A DNA stretch of 64,000 bases. It comes from Escallonia rubra (lineage: Eukaryota > Streptophyta > Magnoliopsida > Escalloniales > Escalloniaceae). A program made the position numbers and the translations under genes. The notes under the pieces were generated by a model, which worked only from the letters and a program-made list of their open reading frames with translations, made no database searches and was not told where the DNA came from. Shown one piece after another: positions 1 through 11,329 of this stretch. How positions within the stretch are numbered: the first letter of the stretch is position 1; the number at the start of each line of letters is the position of its first letter. The stretch spans positions 248,001 through 312,000 of the forward strand of contig JAVXUO010002773.1 of assembly GCA_033065855.1 (NCBI GenBank), given 5' to 3'.

Positions 1-298
1 TTTCAATAGATGAGGTGATATTTTCGTTCGATGAGGCCTGGTTAACTTTTGTTTATAGTTGTTCTATATTAGGGAGTCGAGGGAAAAAACATGAGCATAA
101 AGTTAGATAAACTCGTTGAGACGACCATGGTTGCAGTGGCTTTAAGTGATTCATGTACATGTTGGAAGTGAAATATTGGTGTTCCTACAATGAAGAGTTG
201 TTGTATTCTGGGTTCCTATTGTACACAATAAAACTATATGCTTTAAAGTTTCCGCTTGTTTAACTATCTTACAATCTGACTCGAGTTACCCTTTTCAG

Positions 299-1724
299 AT
301 CTCTGGAGTCAAAGCTTGAAAGTCTCAAAGCTGAGAAAGGAAACGACAATCAGGTTTGTTACAGTTCAAGCCGGACAGAATCCACTGTACCATTACCAAA
401 AACGGAGGGCATTGGATCTTCTGATAGAGAGACACCCAAGGATGGATTTTCTGCAGGCAGTTTCACTCGGGATTACGGGACAAACTGGTTGCCAGGATGT
501 CAAATTCCGGCAGTGGCATCAGCTCCAGAAATGGAGACTCCAGAAGTTGCAGATTCTTTTGAGCGAGAGAAAGTTTTAAGCATTAAGAAAGTTGCAGAAA
601 CAAGCAGTGAACAAGGAGGAATGCTCAGGAAGAGGAGAGGAAAGAGAAAGAGGAAGGATTGTGCTAGGGAGGCCAAAGAAGGTAGCATAGGTGAGAGTGA
701 CAATTTGGGTTCGACCAACGTTGTAAGTGCCTCTCATGGAATGGAAACTTCGACCAGTGACTACTGTGGTCAAACTGTCAGATCTTTCAAGATAGAGGGC
801 AGCAATAAAGATTTGTTCAGTGGGGGAAGTGGTAATCTGGTAAGCATTTTTGGTTCGGTCGCGGAAAGCAAACATGCCTTTGTCTTTAGGCATCGACTTG
901 ATAGCCAGGTAATGTGATCTTTGATGCTCCACAACCTTATATCTTTACATTGCATTAAAGAAATGGTTGTATCTAATGTCGAATCAACTCGTGTGAATGA
1001 ACCTCGACAGAAGAGAGCAAGGTACAAGAAAATCATACGGCAGCACATGGATTTCGACACAATAAGATCAAGAATTGCTAGCTGCTCCATCAAATCAGCA
1101 ACGGAACTCTTCAGAGACTTGCTGTTGCTTGCCAACAACGCCCTCGTCTTTTACTCAAGAAGAACGCGGGAATACAAGTCTGCATTGTGCCTGAGAGATC
1201 TTATCCTGAAAGCATACCGACAGCATTGCCCGGACTCTGGCAGCAGGGCTTCCTCGTACATCCCGTGTTTAGCACCAATGTGTAATCCTCCTGTGAGACC
1301 CCGCAGCGTCCGTCCTCGCCCGCGTAAACGCAAATTCAGTGCAGCAAAGCTTCCAGATGCTGATAATATTGTCACAGGGGCTCCTCAAGGGTTTAAGAGA
1401 CTAAGTAATGTCGATTTCAGCACTCTTTCGCTGCAGTCCCTAGCGACAGCGAAGAAAAGTAACGGGACTCCACAGGGATACAAGAAACTCGGTAATGCTG
1501 ATTCGGGTGCTCATGCATCACAGCCCTCGGTGATGCCAAAGAGAAGTGCCGAGACTCCACAACTATACAAGAAGCTAAGCTCTGCCAATTCTGATCTTCC
1601 ACTGCAGCCCTTGGTGATGGCAAAGAAAGGTGTCGGGCGCCCGGCAAAGATTAGGCGGGGAACCGCTAATCAACAACTTAAAACTCCGGTGATGAAGGAA
1701 AGGAAAAGGGGTCGACGAAGGTAG
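299..1724 (+). CDS. Bromodomain-containing chromatin protein, C-terminal part
   Basis: Partial gene that enters from the left edge; bases 1-298 read as an intron ending in a pyrimidine-rich stretch and CAG at 296-298. Exon 299-908 opens with a short coiled-coil-like stretch (LESKLESLKAEK), then a basic, low-complexity linker with a lysine/arginine cluster (RKRRGKRKRK) and the first bromodomain helix (IFGSVAESKHAFVFRHRL). An intron at 909-1010 keeps phase and joins to the last exon, 1011-1724. That exon carries the rest of the bromodomain (YKKIIRQHMDFDTIRSRI, then LFRDLLLLANNALVFY, with the Asn usually used for acetyl-lysine binding). The tail has three 29-residue repeats (1377-1637) and a GRPAK AT-hook-like site, and ends in KERKRGRRR. 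It resembles plant Myb/SANT-bromodomain proteins, presumed nuclear readers of acetylated histones. The N-terminal half is outside the window. The AG at 959-960 is an alternative acceptor but breaks the frame. Confidence 0.82.
1377..1670 (+). repeat. 87-base in-frame tandem repeat in the bromodomain gene tail
   Basis: Three units of exactly 87 bases (29 codons) start near 1377, 1464 and 1551. Each begins with a (G/N/A)-x-TPQ-x-(Y/F)-K-(K/R)-L core and ends in (A/V)MAKK or a similar basic turn. The next position in register (near 1638) holds GRPAKIRRG, so the AT-hook-like motif lies where a fourth repeat would begin. Confidence 0.8.
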
Positions 1725-2083
1725 TGTCCAGTTGTCTTCTGCCTTTAAACCTGTATATCTAACCTTAGGCTCTAGTTCTGCAAGTTATCTTTGTATGTAG
1801 TAGTTTTGGTGTACGTAAGTCTCCCTTTTGGTGGGATAGTTGCAAGATTCCGATGTATTAGTGACATAGTTTTAGGCTTTTCCTCATAGGTTCCAAAAGA
1901 CCGAGGAAAGGAAAAATGATTGTGCAGTTGGGAAAGAGCAGCAGCAGTAGACTTTCTGGACATTATCTTCTTGTCATTGTCCCGCGCGGGCACACATAGA
2001 CCCCTTTATTTCTGTACTAATATTCAGAAACAGGCTAGTCAGGTTAGGATGGACTGACTAGCCCCGTTCTAGTTATTAATATA
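1725..2083 (+). other. 3' untranslated and downstream region of the bromodomain gene
   Basis: Non-coding, T-rich sequence after the stop codon. The 3' UTR probably ends somewhere before about 2050. No other feature is visible. Confidence 0.45.
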
Positions 2084-2339
2084 CACCTCTGTTCCATCAA
2101 TTATTGATTAACTTTTTGTTTTAGGACGTCCCAAAATTATTGTTCAGTTTGATTATGCTGCAACGCTGGTATTTGATTATGGTTTGAACTCAACACGGGA
2201 TTACTATTTCATTTTTGCCCTTACGCATCTATTCATTAAGACTTATTGAAAGGCATATTGGACAACTTACAGAGGATGACCAGCTATCTAAATTAGCGTA
2301 CAAAGTCAATATAAAACAATTATTTTGAAATGGAAGGAG
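2084..2339. mobile_element. Stowaway-like MITE
   Basis: About 256 bases bounded by TA on both sides (2082-2083 and 2340-2341). The ends are imperfect inverted repeats: CACCTCTGTTCCATCAATTA on the left against the reverse complement of a right end finishing in ATGGAAGGAG. This is the Tc1/mariner Stowaway end type (CTCCnTCCGTTCC-like). There is no coding capacity. Confidence 0.55.
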
Positions 2340-2976
2340 TAATACATATGTCCATATATTTCTCAAAAATAGAGTTACGTTTATTTTCAAAATTACAATG
2401 ACTTTTTTCGTTGCAACGTATAACACATATCGGATATCGAAACACTCTGAAACAAAAGAGTTCAACCATTTAAGTTTGACATTGCTTTGATAAAGAGCAT
2501 CATAATTTGAAACCTCCTATAGCTTGTCTTATAAGCTACTCAAGACTCCCTAATTATCTTCTCATTGACATCAGGAATTGGGTTCCCTTGTACTCCTCAA
2601 TCTAACTATGTGACCTCTGCCATCATTTGCAAAAACATTTGAACTGTCTATTACAAGGCTCTTGAGTGAACAGTGGGACAAACCATCAAATCACTTCCTC
2701 CAACAACCGTGTGTCATCTCAGCTAGATGCATAGTGCATTTCTGTTTGTCCTCCTAATCATATGATCTTTACTTGAAAATTGACACTCGAAAAACAATCA
2801 TGCTTGCACAGAAAATGTTAGGAGCAAAATTGTAGATAACAGTTCCCTAAAATCAAGTATTGGAGGTGTTAAGTGTGTACTAATAGTTGGATACCATTGA
2901 ATTGAGCAATGTTTGTTTAGACTCGTTCGGCTTTGTTTATATAATGAATGAATCAAGCTTGATCGGTTGGTTTTTA
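2340..2976. other. Intergenic, no gene seen
   Basis: AT-rich sequence with no supportable ORF or RNA gene. The last 60 bases resemble a degraded plant repeat containing ACTCGTTCGGCTTTGTTTA, which continues beyond the long-inverted-repeat element at 4106. Confidence 0.5.
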
Positions 2977-4105
2977 GGGTTAATTAAAAACTGTTGCTGG
3001 GTTTACACGTTTTTGCACTTTGCTTCCTGTGTTTATAACTTTTACAATAATGTCCCTCGAGGTTGACAAAACCGTTGCAAATAGCTCCAAAATTAGACAT
3101 CCGTTCAATTTTGGACGTTAAGTGATCATGTGCGGTGCACATGCCATTTTGGCATGGGCAAATTTGTAATTTCACTGTCCCTTCTTCCCCACTCTGGCAA
3201 ATTTGTAATTTCCGACAGCCGGCCCTAGATCGGGCGGTGCTTATGCCAGATCTCGGCAGCCCCACTTCCGGCCACGCATGTAGCCACCGGCGAAAACTCT
3301 GGCTACGCACCTTCGCCGAAACACCATTGCTTAATGTCTCTGCGAGTGTCGTGCCAATGCCCCACTGCTACCATTGCACGATATCACCGGCCAACCAAAA
3401 ATTCCGATCGAGACCAAACGACGACCATCAGCCAGTCGTCGAGCCTCTTCTTCCCCATTCTGGAAAATTTGTAATTTCTGGCAATCGGCCCTAGATCGGG
3501 CGGTGCTTATGCCAGATCTCGGCAGCCCCACTTCTGGCCACGCACGTAGCCACCAGTGACAACTCCGGCTACGCACCTTCGTCGAAACATCATTGCCCAA
3601 CATCTCCGCGAGCACCGTGCCTCGATCAACGCCCTACTGCTACCATTGCACGATATCACCGGCCAACCAAAAATTCCGATGAAGACCAAACGACGACCAT
3701 CGGCCAGTCATCGACCCTCTTCCTCTATCCACCGAGCAGCCGCCATGGCCATCAGGACCTCAAATTGTTGTTGCCGCTACAGTTTCACGACGAGCCAAAA
3801 CGGCAGTTGTCGATCTCTAACCTTAATTGCCGGAATCTACAACCATCGGTGACAGTCCGTTTGATGAACAGAGAGAGAACAACACAGTGAGGAAGAAGGG
3901 GCAGGGAAATTACAAATTTGCCCATGCCAAAATGGCATGTGCACCGCACATGATCACTTAACGTCCAAAATTGAACGGACGTCCAATTTTGGAGCTATTT
4001 GCAACGGTTTTGTCAACCTCGAGGGACAGTTTTGCAAAAGTTGTAAACACAGGGGGCAAAGTGCAAAAACGTGTAAACCTCAGGGGACAGTTTTGTAATT
4101 AACCC
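2977..4105. mobile_element. Non-autonomous DNA transposon with ~200-bp terminal inverted repeats
   Basis: The left end (GGGTTAATTAAAAACTGT...) and right end (...ACAGTTTTGTAATTAACCC) are inverted copies extending about 200 bases inward, to around 3174 and 3903. Both arms contain the palindrome ATGCCATTTTGGCAT. The flanks share TTTTA (2972-2976 and 4106-4110), a possible 5-bp target duplication. The GC-rich interior is a tandem duplication of about 270 bases (landmark GGCCCTAGATCGGGCGGTGC at 3221 and 3487). Short ORFs inside it are shared between arms or repeat copies and do not look like genes. It is either Mutator-like or a fold-back element; the target-site length does not fit Mutator (9 bp). 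Confidence 0.75.
3174..3700. repeat. ~270-bp tandem duplication inside the inverted-repeat element
   Basis: Two diverged copies. Matching landmarks are spaced 266 bases apart (3221 and 3487) and 272 bases apart (CCAACCAAAAATTCCGAT at 3391 and 3663). The copies are GC-rich, unlike the flanks. Confidence 0.8.
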
Positions 4106-7100
4106 TTTTATAATCAAGTTAAGCTTGAATGTTGCTGGGCTTTTCATGAACATGCTAGTGTGGTCATGCTCATGTAGCTAGCGTTTGTGTGTACGTACAT
4201 CGGATGACTATTTTCAATCCAAATATTTCTATTATGAACATCCATCAATTTAAGGCAGCAACTTCAGTGAAATTTAGATATCCTTGTTAATCAATACCGA
4301 GGGAGCGAAGCTTGGATCTGGAGCCTCATCCAAGTTTGAACAAGAGCTCAAACTTTTGAGCCCGGCTCGACTAGTTCTCTTGAATCTTAATGAACACGAG
4401 CTTGAATAACAATTCTGACCTCTTCACGGAAGTGAGCCAAGCCTGAACATGAGCCTGATAAACCAACCAAAGCACGAACAGATGACCTGAGGTTTCAACT
4501 CATTTACAAACTTATGCAAGTATTTAATACACTTTACTTTTGTATTGCAGCAAGAAGAAGAACAAGAGTGGGAATAGCAAAAACGTGTATAGGGTGAGGC
4601 TATATTCGTACCGAAATTTAACCGTACAAAGAGTCTCCTGGGGATACTTTTGTATGGTGAATGTGTGTGGACTTAGAAAATTCAAGAAGCAAAAGGCTTA
4701 GAACAGGATTATGTCAGGCGAGACATTTCTAGGAAGCTATCTTAAAGATAGTATTATTCTCACAGTGGTGCAAATGGACTCAAGAAAAATCTAGTCCCAG
4801 GACATAATGCCCAATCGCTTGAGAATTCAAGATCGCGCTTCGACAATTCTCTCGCACTGCCAAGAACTCACTTCGCGTTAAAATTCAAAAGACACTAGGA
4901 AAGAATTTTCAGAAAGTTGTTGAGAGAAATGGAAAAATATTCAGATTGCAAAAATGTTACAAATGAAGTTCAAGACTTCAACAATATAGTCAATGAATTG
5001 GTTCTTCAGCACCCTTAATGAAGAGTCCAACTCTTAAAAATATGGCTTTCAAAGCCTTGAAAAAATGTAAAAAAAGATTCCGGTTTGAATTAATAAGGCT
5101 TATAAATCATCACATAGGTGCCGCCGATCCAAGGAAGAACTGTCGATCCTATGCTTACATGCCAAAACTAATAGGTGCCATCGATCTCCTGTAGGTGCCG
5201 TCGATCCAAATGTTTACATTTCGGTTGAGGTATACTTCTCATAAGATAGGCTCAACCGGTCCATTGGACTGTTGCCGATCTTACAGTCACATATTTCAAA
5301 CTTTGCACTATTTTCCTTTTATTTCTTCTTCCTTTCTTTCTTTGAATATATATTTTTTTCTTTTTGATAAAGATTAGAACTGCATAGATATAAAGCGTTG
5401 TTTTAGCGACATATAGGAGATTAGAACATCATAACAGGCCATGATTTTGCATACAATATACACATATGGTTGTCGTTGGAAGTTATAAATTAAAGACCCC
5501 TATCTATATCGAAAAAAGAGTCACAGAATAGGGGATTGAGTGGGGTTGCATAGATCAGATTGCAATAAAATGTCATGGACTTAGTCCTGATACACATCAA
5601 TCCGGATGTGACAAGCAAAAATTGCAAGAGATCTGGCACCCATAATTACGACATTCTGACCCTGTTCATACTGCAATAATGTAAATCTATAGCAATATTG
5701 CAAAAGTTATACCAAATAGATCCCATAGTGTCCAAGATGCCTTAGTATCTGACATCTGGGGTGAAAAGAAAAAAGAAAAAGATGAGTCACTCAAAACATT
5801 AATATGCAGAAGATTTTTGAGAGGGCACATTTTGTTGCAAGTAAAAGTGCTTTAGCTAGGGCCGTAAAAAGATCAGAAGCTAGTGCAGAGAAGGCCGCAG
5901 ACCCACGTCTGAAATTTGAACTATTGCGACGAGTCAAACCAATTCATGTTCTGAGAGTAACACTTTTATAAGAGATTGCTAGGTAAAGGTTAACAAAATA
6001 TGATATATTGAATAACAGACCAGGGATGAGGATTGGTTGTAATTCTAATAGGGAGGGTTAAGTGTTTAGTCAAGATTGTTAATCCGGAAGAGTATTCCTG
6101 AGCCAAGCAATGAGGCATTCCATATTATTATGTCTATAAATATTATTAGGCTTAAGGACCATAAATGCAATTACCATAAAGCACATTGTTATTAAGAATA
6201 CATGGAGTATATATTGTGACAATATATACAACAGATCCCAGTGATATTATTGACTCAGACTCCATCAGACCAAAAAAAAATATTTTAATGGTTGTCCCAA
6301 TGTTTGACTTTTTATCATTCAAGCATAGTGTGCGCAGATACATTATGCTTAATTGATGTTATGCTTGACCTGATCAATTCAATTTTATACTGCATTATGA
6401 CTTAAATGAAATTTTAAAAACAAAGAAATTAACAAAAATACTTAGAAGTGAATTTTCCTTCTTATTTTTCCCTTTTTCCGAGGAGAAGATTGTGAAGGAA
6501 TAGATAATCAAATGTTTGACATTTGGGCATAAAATTGAAAATTCTGAACAAGAGGTATCAAGCTACTTGCTCAATGCGATTCTAAGTAGGAACTACATTT
6601 GCCAAGAAAGGATGAACTTCTTAACCATCAATTTGCCAGCAACTTGGTTCTCATTCTTCAGGAATTTAATATACTCACTTTAGCATTCGCAAAATCTATA
6701 TGACTTGGACCGTTGGTAATATTTGACCAAAATAAACATTGATTAGAATATCATCCCAACACATGTAAACATCCGAAAGCGAGACGTTACATTGCCACGC
6801 CAGATTTGAGATGTCACGGTACACTATTTTGTAATCGAAGTACATGATGTTCTACCAAACCATGAATTCATATTAAACATGATACTCAAACCGTTAACGT
6901 CTTATCGTCCAAAAATATACTACAAATTCTTGCGAGAACAATTTATTGATCGCTGAGCGGCAAAAGTCTATCTCTACTTGCCTTACAATATTCAAGATGG
7001 TGTTGATTATTCAAATATGGGGTGGTTATGCAGCTCAAATCATATCTCAACATGTTGCAATATTCTCCCTCTTTCCTCATTTGCTTGTCTGGTGAATCTT

Positions 7101-7211
7101 TACTGTTATTAAAGAAGAAGAGTAATACTATTAGCTAGAGGAATAAGGCACGGGTCTACCGCTGAACAAATCTTGCTTTCTTGCTCCCTCTTTCCCTATT
7201 TTATATTCTCC

Positions 7212-7237
7212 GGGGGGGGGGGGGGGGGGGGGGGGGG
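7212..7237. repeat. Homopolymer G tract (26 G)
   Basis: An uninterrupted run of 26 G on the plus strand inside AT-rich intergenic DNA. The exact length may be affected by sequencing error. Confidence 0.9.
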
Positions 7238-7456
7238 TTCCAAAGTTTCTTTATTTATCAAGTTTAGGGTGTATATTATATAGTTGGTGCCCTAAGGCTG
7301 TTGTGGGGTTGCAAGCAATGACATCCCTCAAAATCCAAGGTTAACACCAACTTAAAGTCTTAAACAATTATCGCTTCTGTTTTGATAGAAAAATATCAGC
7401 GAGGTTATGGCTGTATGTTATAATAACGGTATCGAAATATTTTTAGTGACAATCTT

Positions 7457-7535
7457 TTATCGTTAAACTGTTACAGCTGATATGTTGTACGACATAAATA
7501 ATCCTTATCGTTAAACTGTTACAGCTGATATGCCG
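7457..7535. repeat. 48-base spaced direct repeat
   Basis: CGTTAAACTGTTACAGCTGA occurs at 7461 and again at 7509, within two longer near-identical segments. The preceding word (AGTGACAATCTTTTAT) is shared with the region near 19105 and with the MITE at 45533, so this may be a remnant of that MITE group. Confidence 0.55.
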
Positions 7536-10500
7536 TAAGACCAAGAGAATCCTTATCCGTAGAATTCAAATACTGTGCACGTATCAAATTTTGAACTTTA
7601 AGCACTAACAACAGTACATAAACAAATCTCAAAGTTTCTTCTGGTGGAAGACGTATATCAGGTGGGTCCATTTACATGAGTGATTTTGATCTATTAAGGG
7701 TAGGACATTACTAGGGTGGTAAATTTGATTTTTCTATGCACATTATATCTATTAAGCAGTCAGAGTTTTAACAATTATTCTAGGAATAGGTCAACTTATG
7801 AAACAAGGTCCATTTTTAGAAGGACACAGAAAGCAGCTCTCACAGCATGATTTTAAGATTTTTTGATTTGAAATATCGCGTTAAGGAGCAGTAAGGTTTT
7901 GGTATTTTTTTGTAGGAAAAAAAATTAATATGGTTGACAATTTTTTTTTACAAAAAAGTGATTCAAGAATACAATAAGCATTGGGAATACATTGGTGTAT
8001 GGTGCATAAGAATGGTTCAACTAACTCTAACAAACAAGGTCCTTAAAAATTGTTGAATTGCATGTTGTTGACAAATTAACAAAGAGGTAGAGATGATGAG
8101 GTTGATGTGGTGGACTTTAAACCATACCTACTAACAACCACAATGATGGAAAATAACTAAAACCAAAAGTGAGAAAGTGATCCTGAAATGTGAAAGAGAC
8201 GTATGTTTTTACACCATATTACGTTTTTTGATATTTTTATTTGTCACTAAAAGTATAGCAGCACCAAAAAAATAACCCTATAGAAGCAATTTAAGGCGTG
8301 GACAATTATATGGAAGTGTGGAAATAAACGTCTCGAGTGAAACTTATGTATATTCAAGGACATATGCGCTATGAGTAACACGAGAGGCCAATGTGGCATT
8401 GGTGATTGAACATGTGAGACCCACACATTCAACTTATCTATTTGATAATATCAATTCTTGTTGCGCTCAGAAAGTTGATTTAAAGGCATCAAATTTTAGG
8501 CCGACATTGGCTTACCTTTGAGACGGTGAATTTAGACACGATAGACATTGCTCACCAGTTGAATAACCACCCCCACCCATCCTTCTTGTTTTTCTTGGTT
8601 TGGTTGTAAGATTTATCATAGAACTAAGTTTAATTTCAGGATAAACCACTCTCTCCATGTCGGCCTGGTGTGCGACGCCAAAGTGACAGCCTAGTAAGAA
8701 GTCAATGAAGGGCGCAACCGTTCGTCGTAACTACCATGCCAACGACTCGTGTTGACCTTTTAGATCATTAGTGGGATAATGTAGGTACCATATTAACTCA
8801 AATTCCAAAAGAAGCCATCTTCTCTTTTGCATCTTTCAACAAATCTTTCTCCCTTGGACATGGGATCTTGAAAGAAACAGCTTAACAAGCATGAAAAGAG
8901 CAGGGTCACCCACAAGCTTCATTCAATGTCGGTTGCACAAAAAATGACACGCACGCTCTGCCAATAAGGTTCACATGATAGATGTGAGAGCTTTGCAAGT
9001 TACTACTACAAGATATTGGCAAAATCTAGTCCTCAAACTTCTGTGCTTGGCATGATGGGCATATGCAACTGTTCTACTTGCTGAAACTTTTGACACATGA
9101 CAAGAAAATGAAAGAGGAAAACGGGAAGAACTTTGGGTTTGGCCAATTTTCAGGTCACATCTTCTTCTTGAGATCAGAAAATTCAATCCTGAACTTGTTT
9201 GCGGTGTTTAGAGTTTTACACTTTTGTATCTGAACACTCGAAAGCACCGTAATGCAACGTTAAATTACTGAAAGTCGAGAGCATGAAATTAAGACGTCGA
9301 GAGCAAAGAATGTCCCTTTTACGTGTTTTCGCCATTGTATAAAGGACATTGAGAAATCAAGGAGTAATTGAGACTAATAATCTCGTGAGACCGTCGGTCA
9401 GAAATTTGAAACACTTAAGCATAGCCCATTAAAATTGAGCTACAAAGGAAAGGAGCTCCACTTATGCTTGTAGCGAAGATTTTGTAGAGATATAGCGATT
9501 GTTTAGAGGGTGTCTTGCAATGATTAAACTTGATTAAAAATATTCCCTTCAACTGAGCTGCAAAAATATATACGAGCTACGATTGATTTTGCAGAGCTGT
9601 AGCGATCGTTTAGAGGATGTTAGGAATTGATCCTGGAATGATTAAATCGTATTAAAAGTATTTGGTAAAAAAGGGTAAATTGATTAAATTTGCTCCAATG
9701 TGCTCTGATTAACTCCAGAGTTCTCATGTTTTTGGGTTCTGATTTTAATCAATTTTGAAGAATCAAGTTTGACCTAAAGAATATATATCAACACAAATAA
9801 ACTGATATTAAATGCGCCCTTTAAATATTCGTACACTGTAGTTATTTTGCCACACTAAACTTACTTTCATTTCTTTTTATCCAAACACCTTCAACAACTT
9901 TTAGTTTACGATGCTCAAGATGGAGTAAAGATGAATTTAAAAATTAATTATGATTTAGTCAAAATCTATTTTTGAGAATAAATCTCAGACGATCTGTTGA
10001 TGTCAAATATAAAAAAGTCAGCTCCCTTTTCATTAACCTATGCAATTTCTACTATTAAGTCCCCAAAAGCAATAAAATCCTTGAAGTTTTCTTTGTGTTA
10101 TATTCAAGAATTTGTAATTACAATATGATTTTTCAATGTAACCAACATGGGTTTAATTTATAAACCTTCTTGGCACAGTGGCACATACACGATTGTCACG
10201 CACGATGTCGTTTTATCGAAAAACTTAAAAAGGATTAAAATTTACTACTGCCAAACACCGTGGCTTAAAAGGCAGTTTAGCAATAAAGCACTGATTTGGG
10301 CCCTCTTGCTCATACCTTTGTAGCCAATCAAAGTATTTTGTTTATTTAAGTTAAGAGGTTAGATTACATTAAATCTCTAAACCATAATTAATTCACAATT
10401 GAAGAGATTTGTTTTAATCATACTTTGTTTGTCTAGTTTAATTAGGAAACACTCTCATTGGTGTATCACCAAACTTTAAGGCTCTGTGTGCAATTAGAAT

Positions 10501-11090
10501 TTCTAAACAATTGGAACATGATATTTATTTATTAGTTGAAATTGCTCTCTCTATTCCCCGTTATATGTTTTTTCATTCTTTTTTGACGCTTGTAGTAGTG
10601 ACGGTCACTGATGCGATAGTGATAAATAGGAAGAGAATCAACATATTAAGGGTGGAAATAGCCTCCTCTTCCGGTCCAACACTATGTATGTTGTTGATGG
10701 CATTTTCAAAACATTCTTATTATTTTGTAAATTCATGCTTCACGAATTCATCGCTCCAAAAGGTGAGTAGTGTTTTGTTTTTCCTTTACATTATTTTTTT
10801 GCCACTTCCCGAGTAACATCTCATGTAAAGTTAGCGAGTCATAACCTCAAATGACTGCTGAGTCAGAATCAGACTGCCGATATAGATGATCTGTTTTTGA
10901 CCCGCTCGATAACATAATCTGTCACGGTTCTCGAGAATGTAAAATGGACAAAAGATTAACATGCCCTTAATCTAATCGTTAACATCAAAGACTTCATTTT
11001 CCAACAAGAGCTTGAATGCTCTAAGCCTTAAATGAAGAACCAAACCTTCATAAACACAACCCAAATTATGCTTTAAATTCAGCATCTTAA

Positions 11091-11220
11091 TTTTTTTTTG
11101 AATTTCTCAAAGAGAATTACTAGAACTGCAAATATGGGTAACGCAGGGGGAAGGAATCGAACACAGGACCTCAAGGTCACTCCTCGAGACCCCTTGCCAA
11201 CTCAACCAACCCCCTTGGTT
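11091..11220 (-). mobile_element. tRNA-derived SINE
   Basis: Read on the minus strand, the element starts at 11220 and contains a pol III A box (TGGTTGAGTTGG, at 11197-11208) and a B box (TGTTCGATTCC, near 11153-11165). It ends in a T-rich body with an A tail, seen as a run of T at 11091-11099. A perfect target duplication AGCATCTTAATT flanks it (11081-11092, sharing two T with the tail, and 11221-11232). It looks whole at about 130 bp and sits just upstream of the DUF707 promoter. Confidence 0.85.
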
Positions 11221-11298
11221 AGCATCTTAATTGAGACCTGTTCACCGCTTGCTATAAACCTAATACATTTGGGAGACAGAGCAGAGCCAAGTTTTTCT

Positions 11299-11306
11299 AT
11301 ATAAAT
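11299..11306 (+). promoter_or_regulatory. TATA box of the DUF707 gene
   Basis: TATATAAA-like word (TCTATATAAATACT) about 30 bases upstream of a pyrimidine-rich leader (CTCCCTCCCTCTCTCT near 11388). The only plausible downstream gene on this strand is the DUF707 gene. Confidence 0.6.
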
Positions 11307-11329
11307 ACTCCAAGGAAGTGATACCCGTC

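Larger units (their letters stand above)
4106..11080. other. Gene-poor intergenic region
   Basis: About 7 kb of AT-rich sequence with no ORF showing a recognisable domain and no RNA gene. At 4106-4450 it has GAGCTTGAA/GGCTCG-type words typical of degraded plant repeats. At 5110-5210 a short motif (GGTGCCGTCGATCC and variants) recurs four times. Other oddities, the G tract and the 48-base repeat, are listed separately. Confidence 0.5.

Noticed and set aside
909-960. A 52-base intron in the bromodomain gene ending at the AG at 959-960
   Set aside because: It would shift the frame; the CAG at 1008-1010 keeps the frame and gives a continuous bromodomain.
3135-3852. Overlapping ORFs of 60-119 codons on both strands
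   Set aside because: They lie in the inverted arms and tandem copies of the 2977-4105 element and only mirror that repetition; no domain is visible.
5110-5280. Repeated GGTGCCGTCGATCC-like words, considered as an LTR or siRNA locus
   Set aside because: Four short, diverged occurrences with no terminal repeats, coding remnants or hairpin; not enough to name an element.
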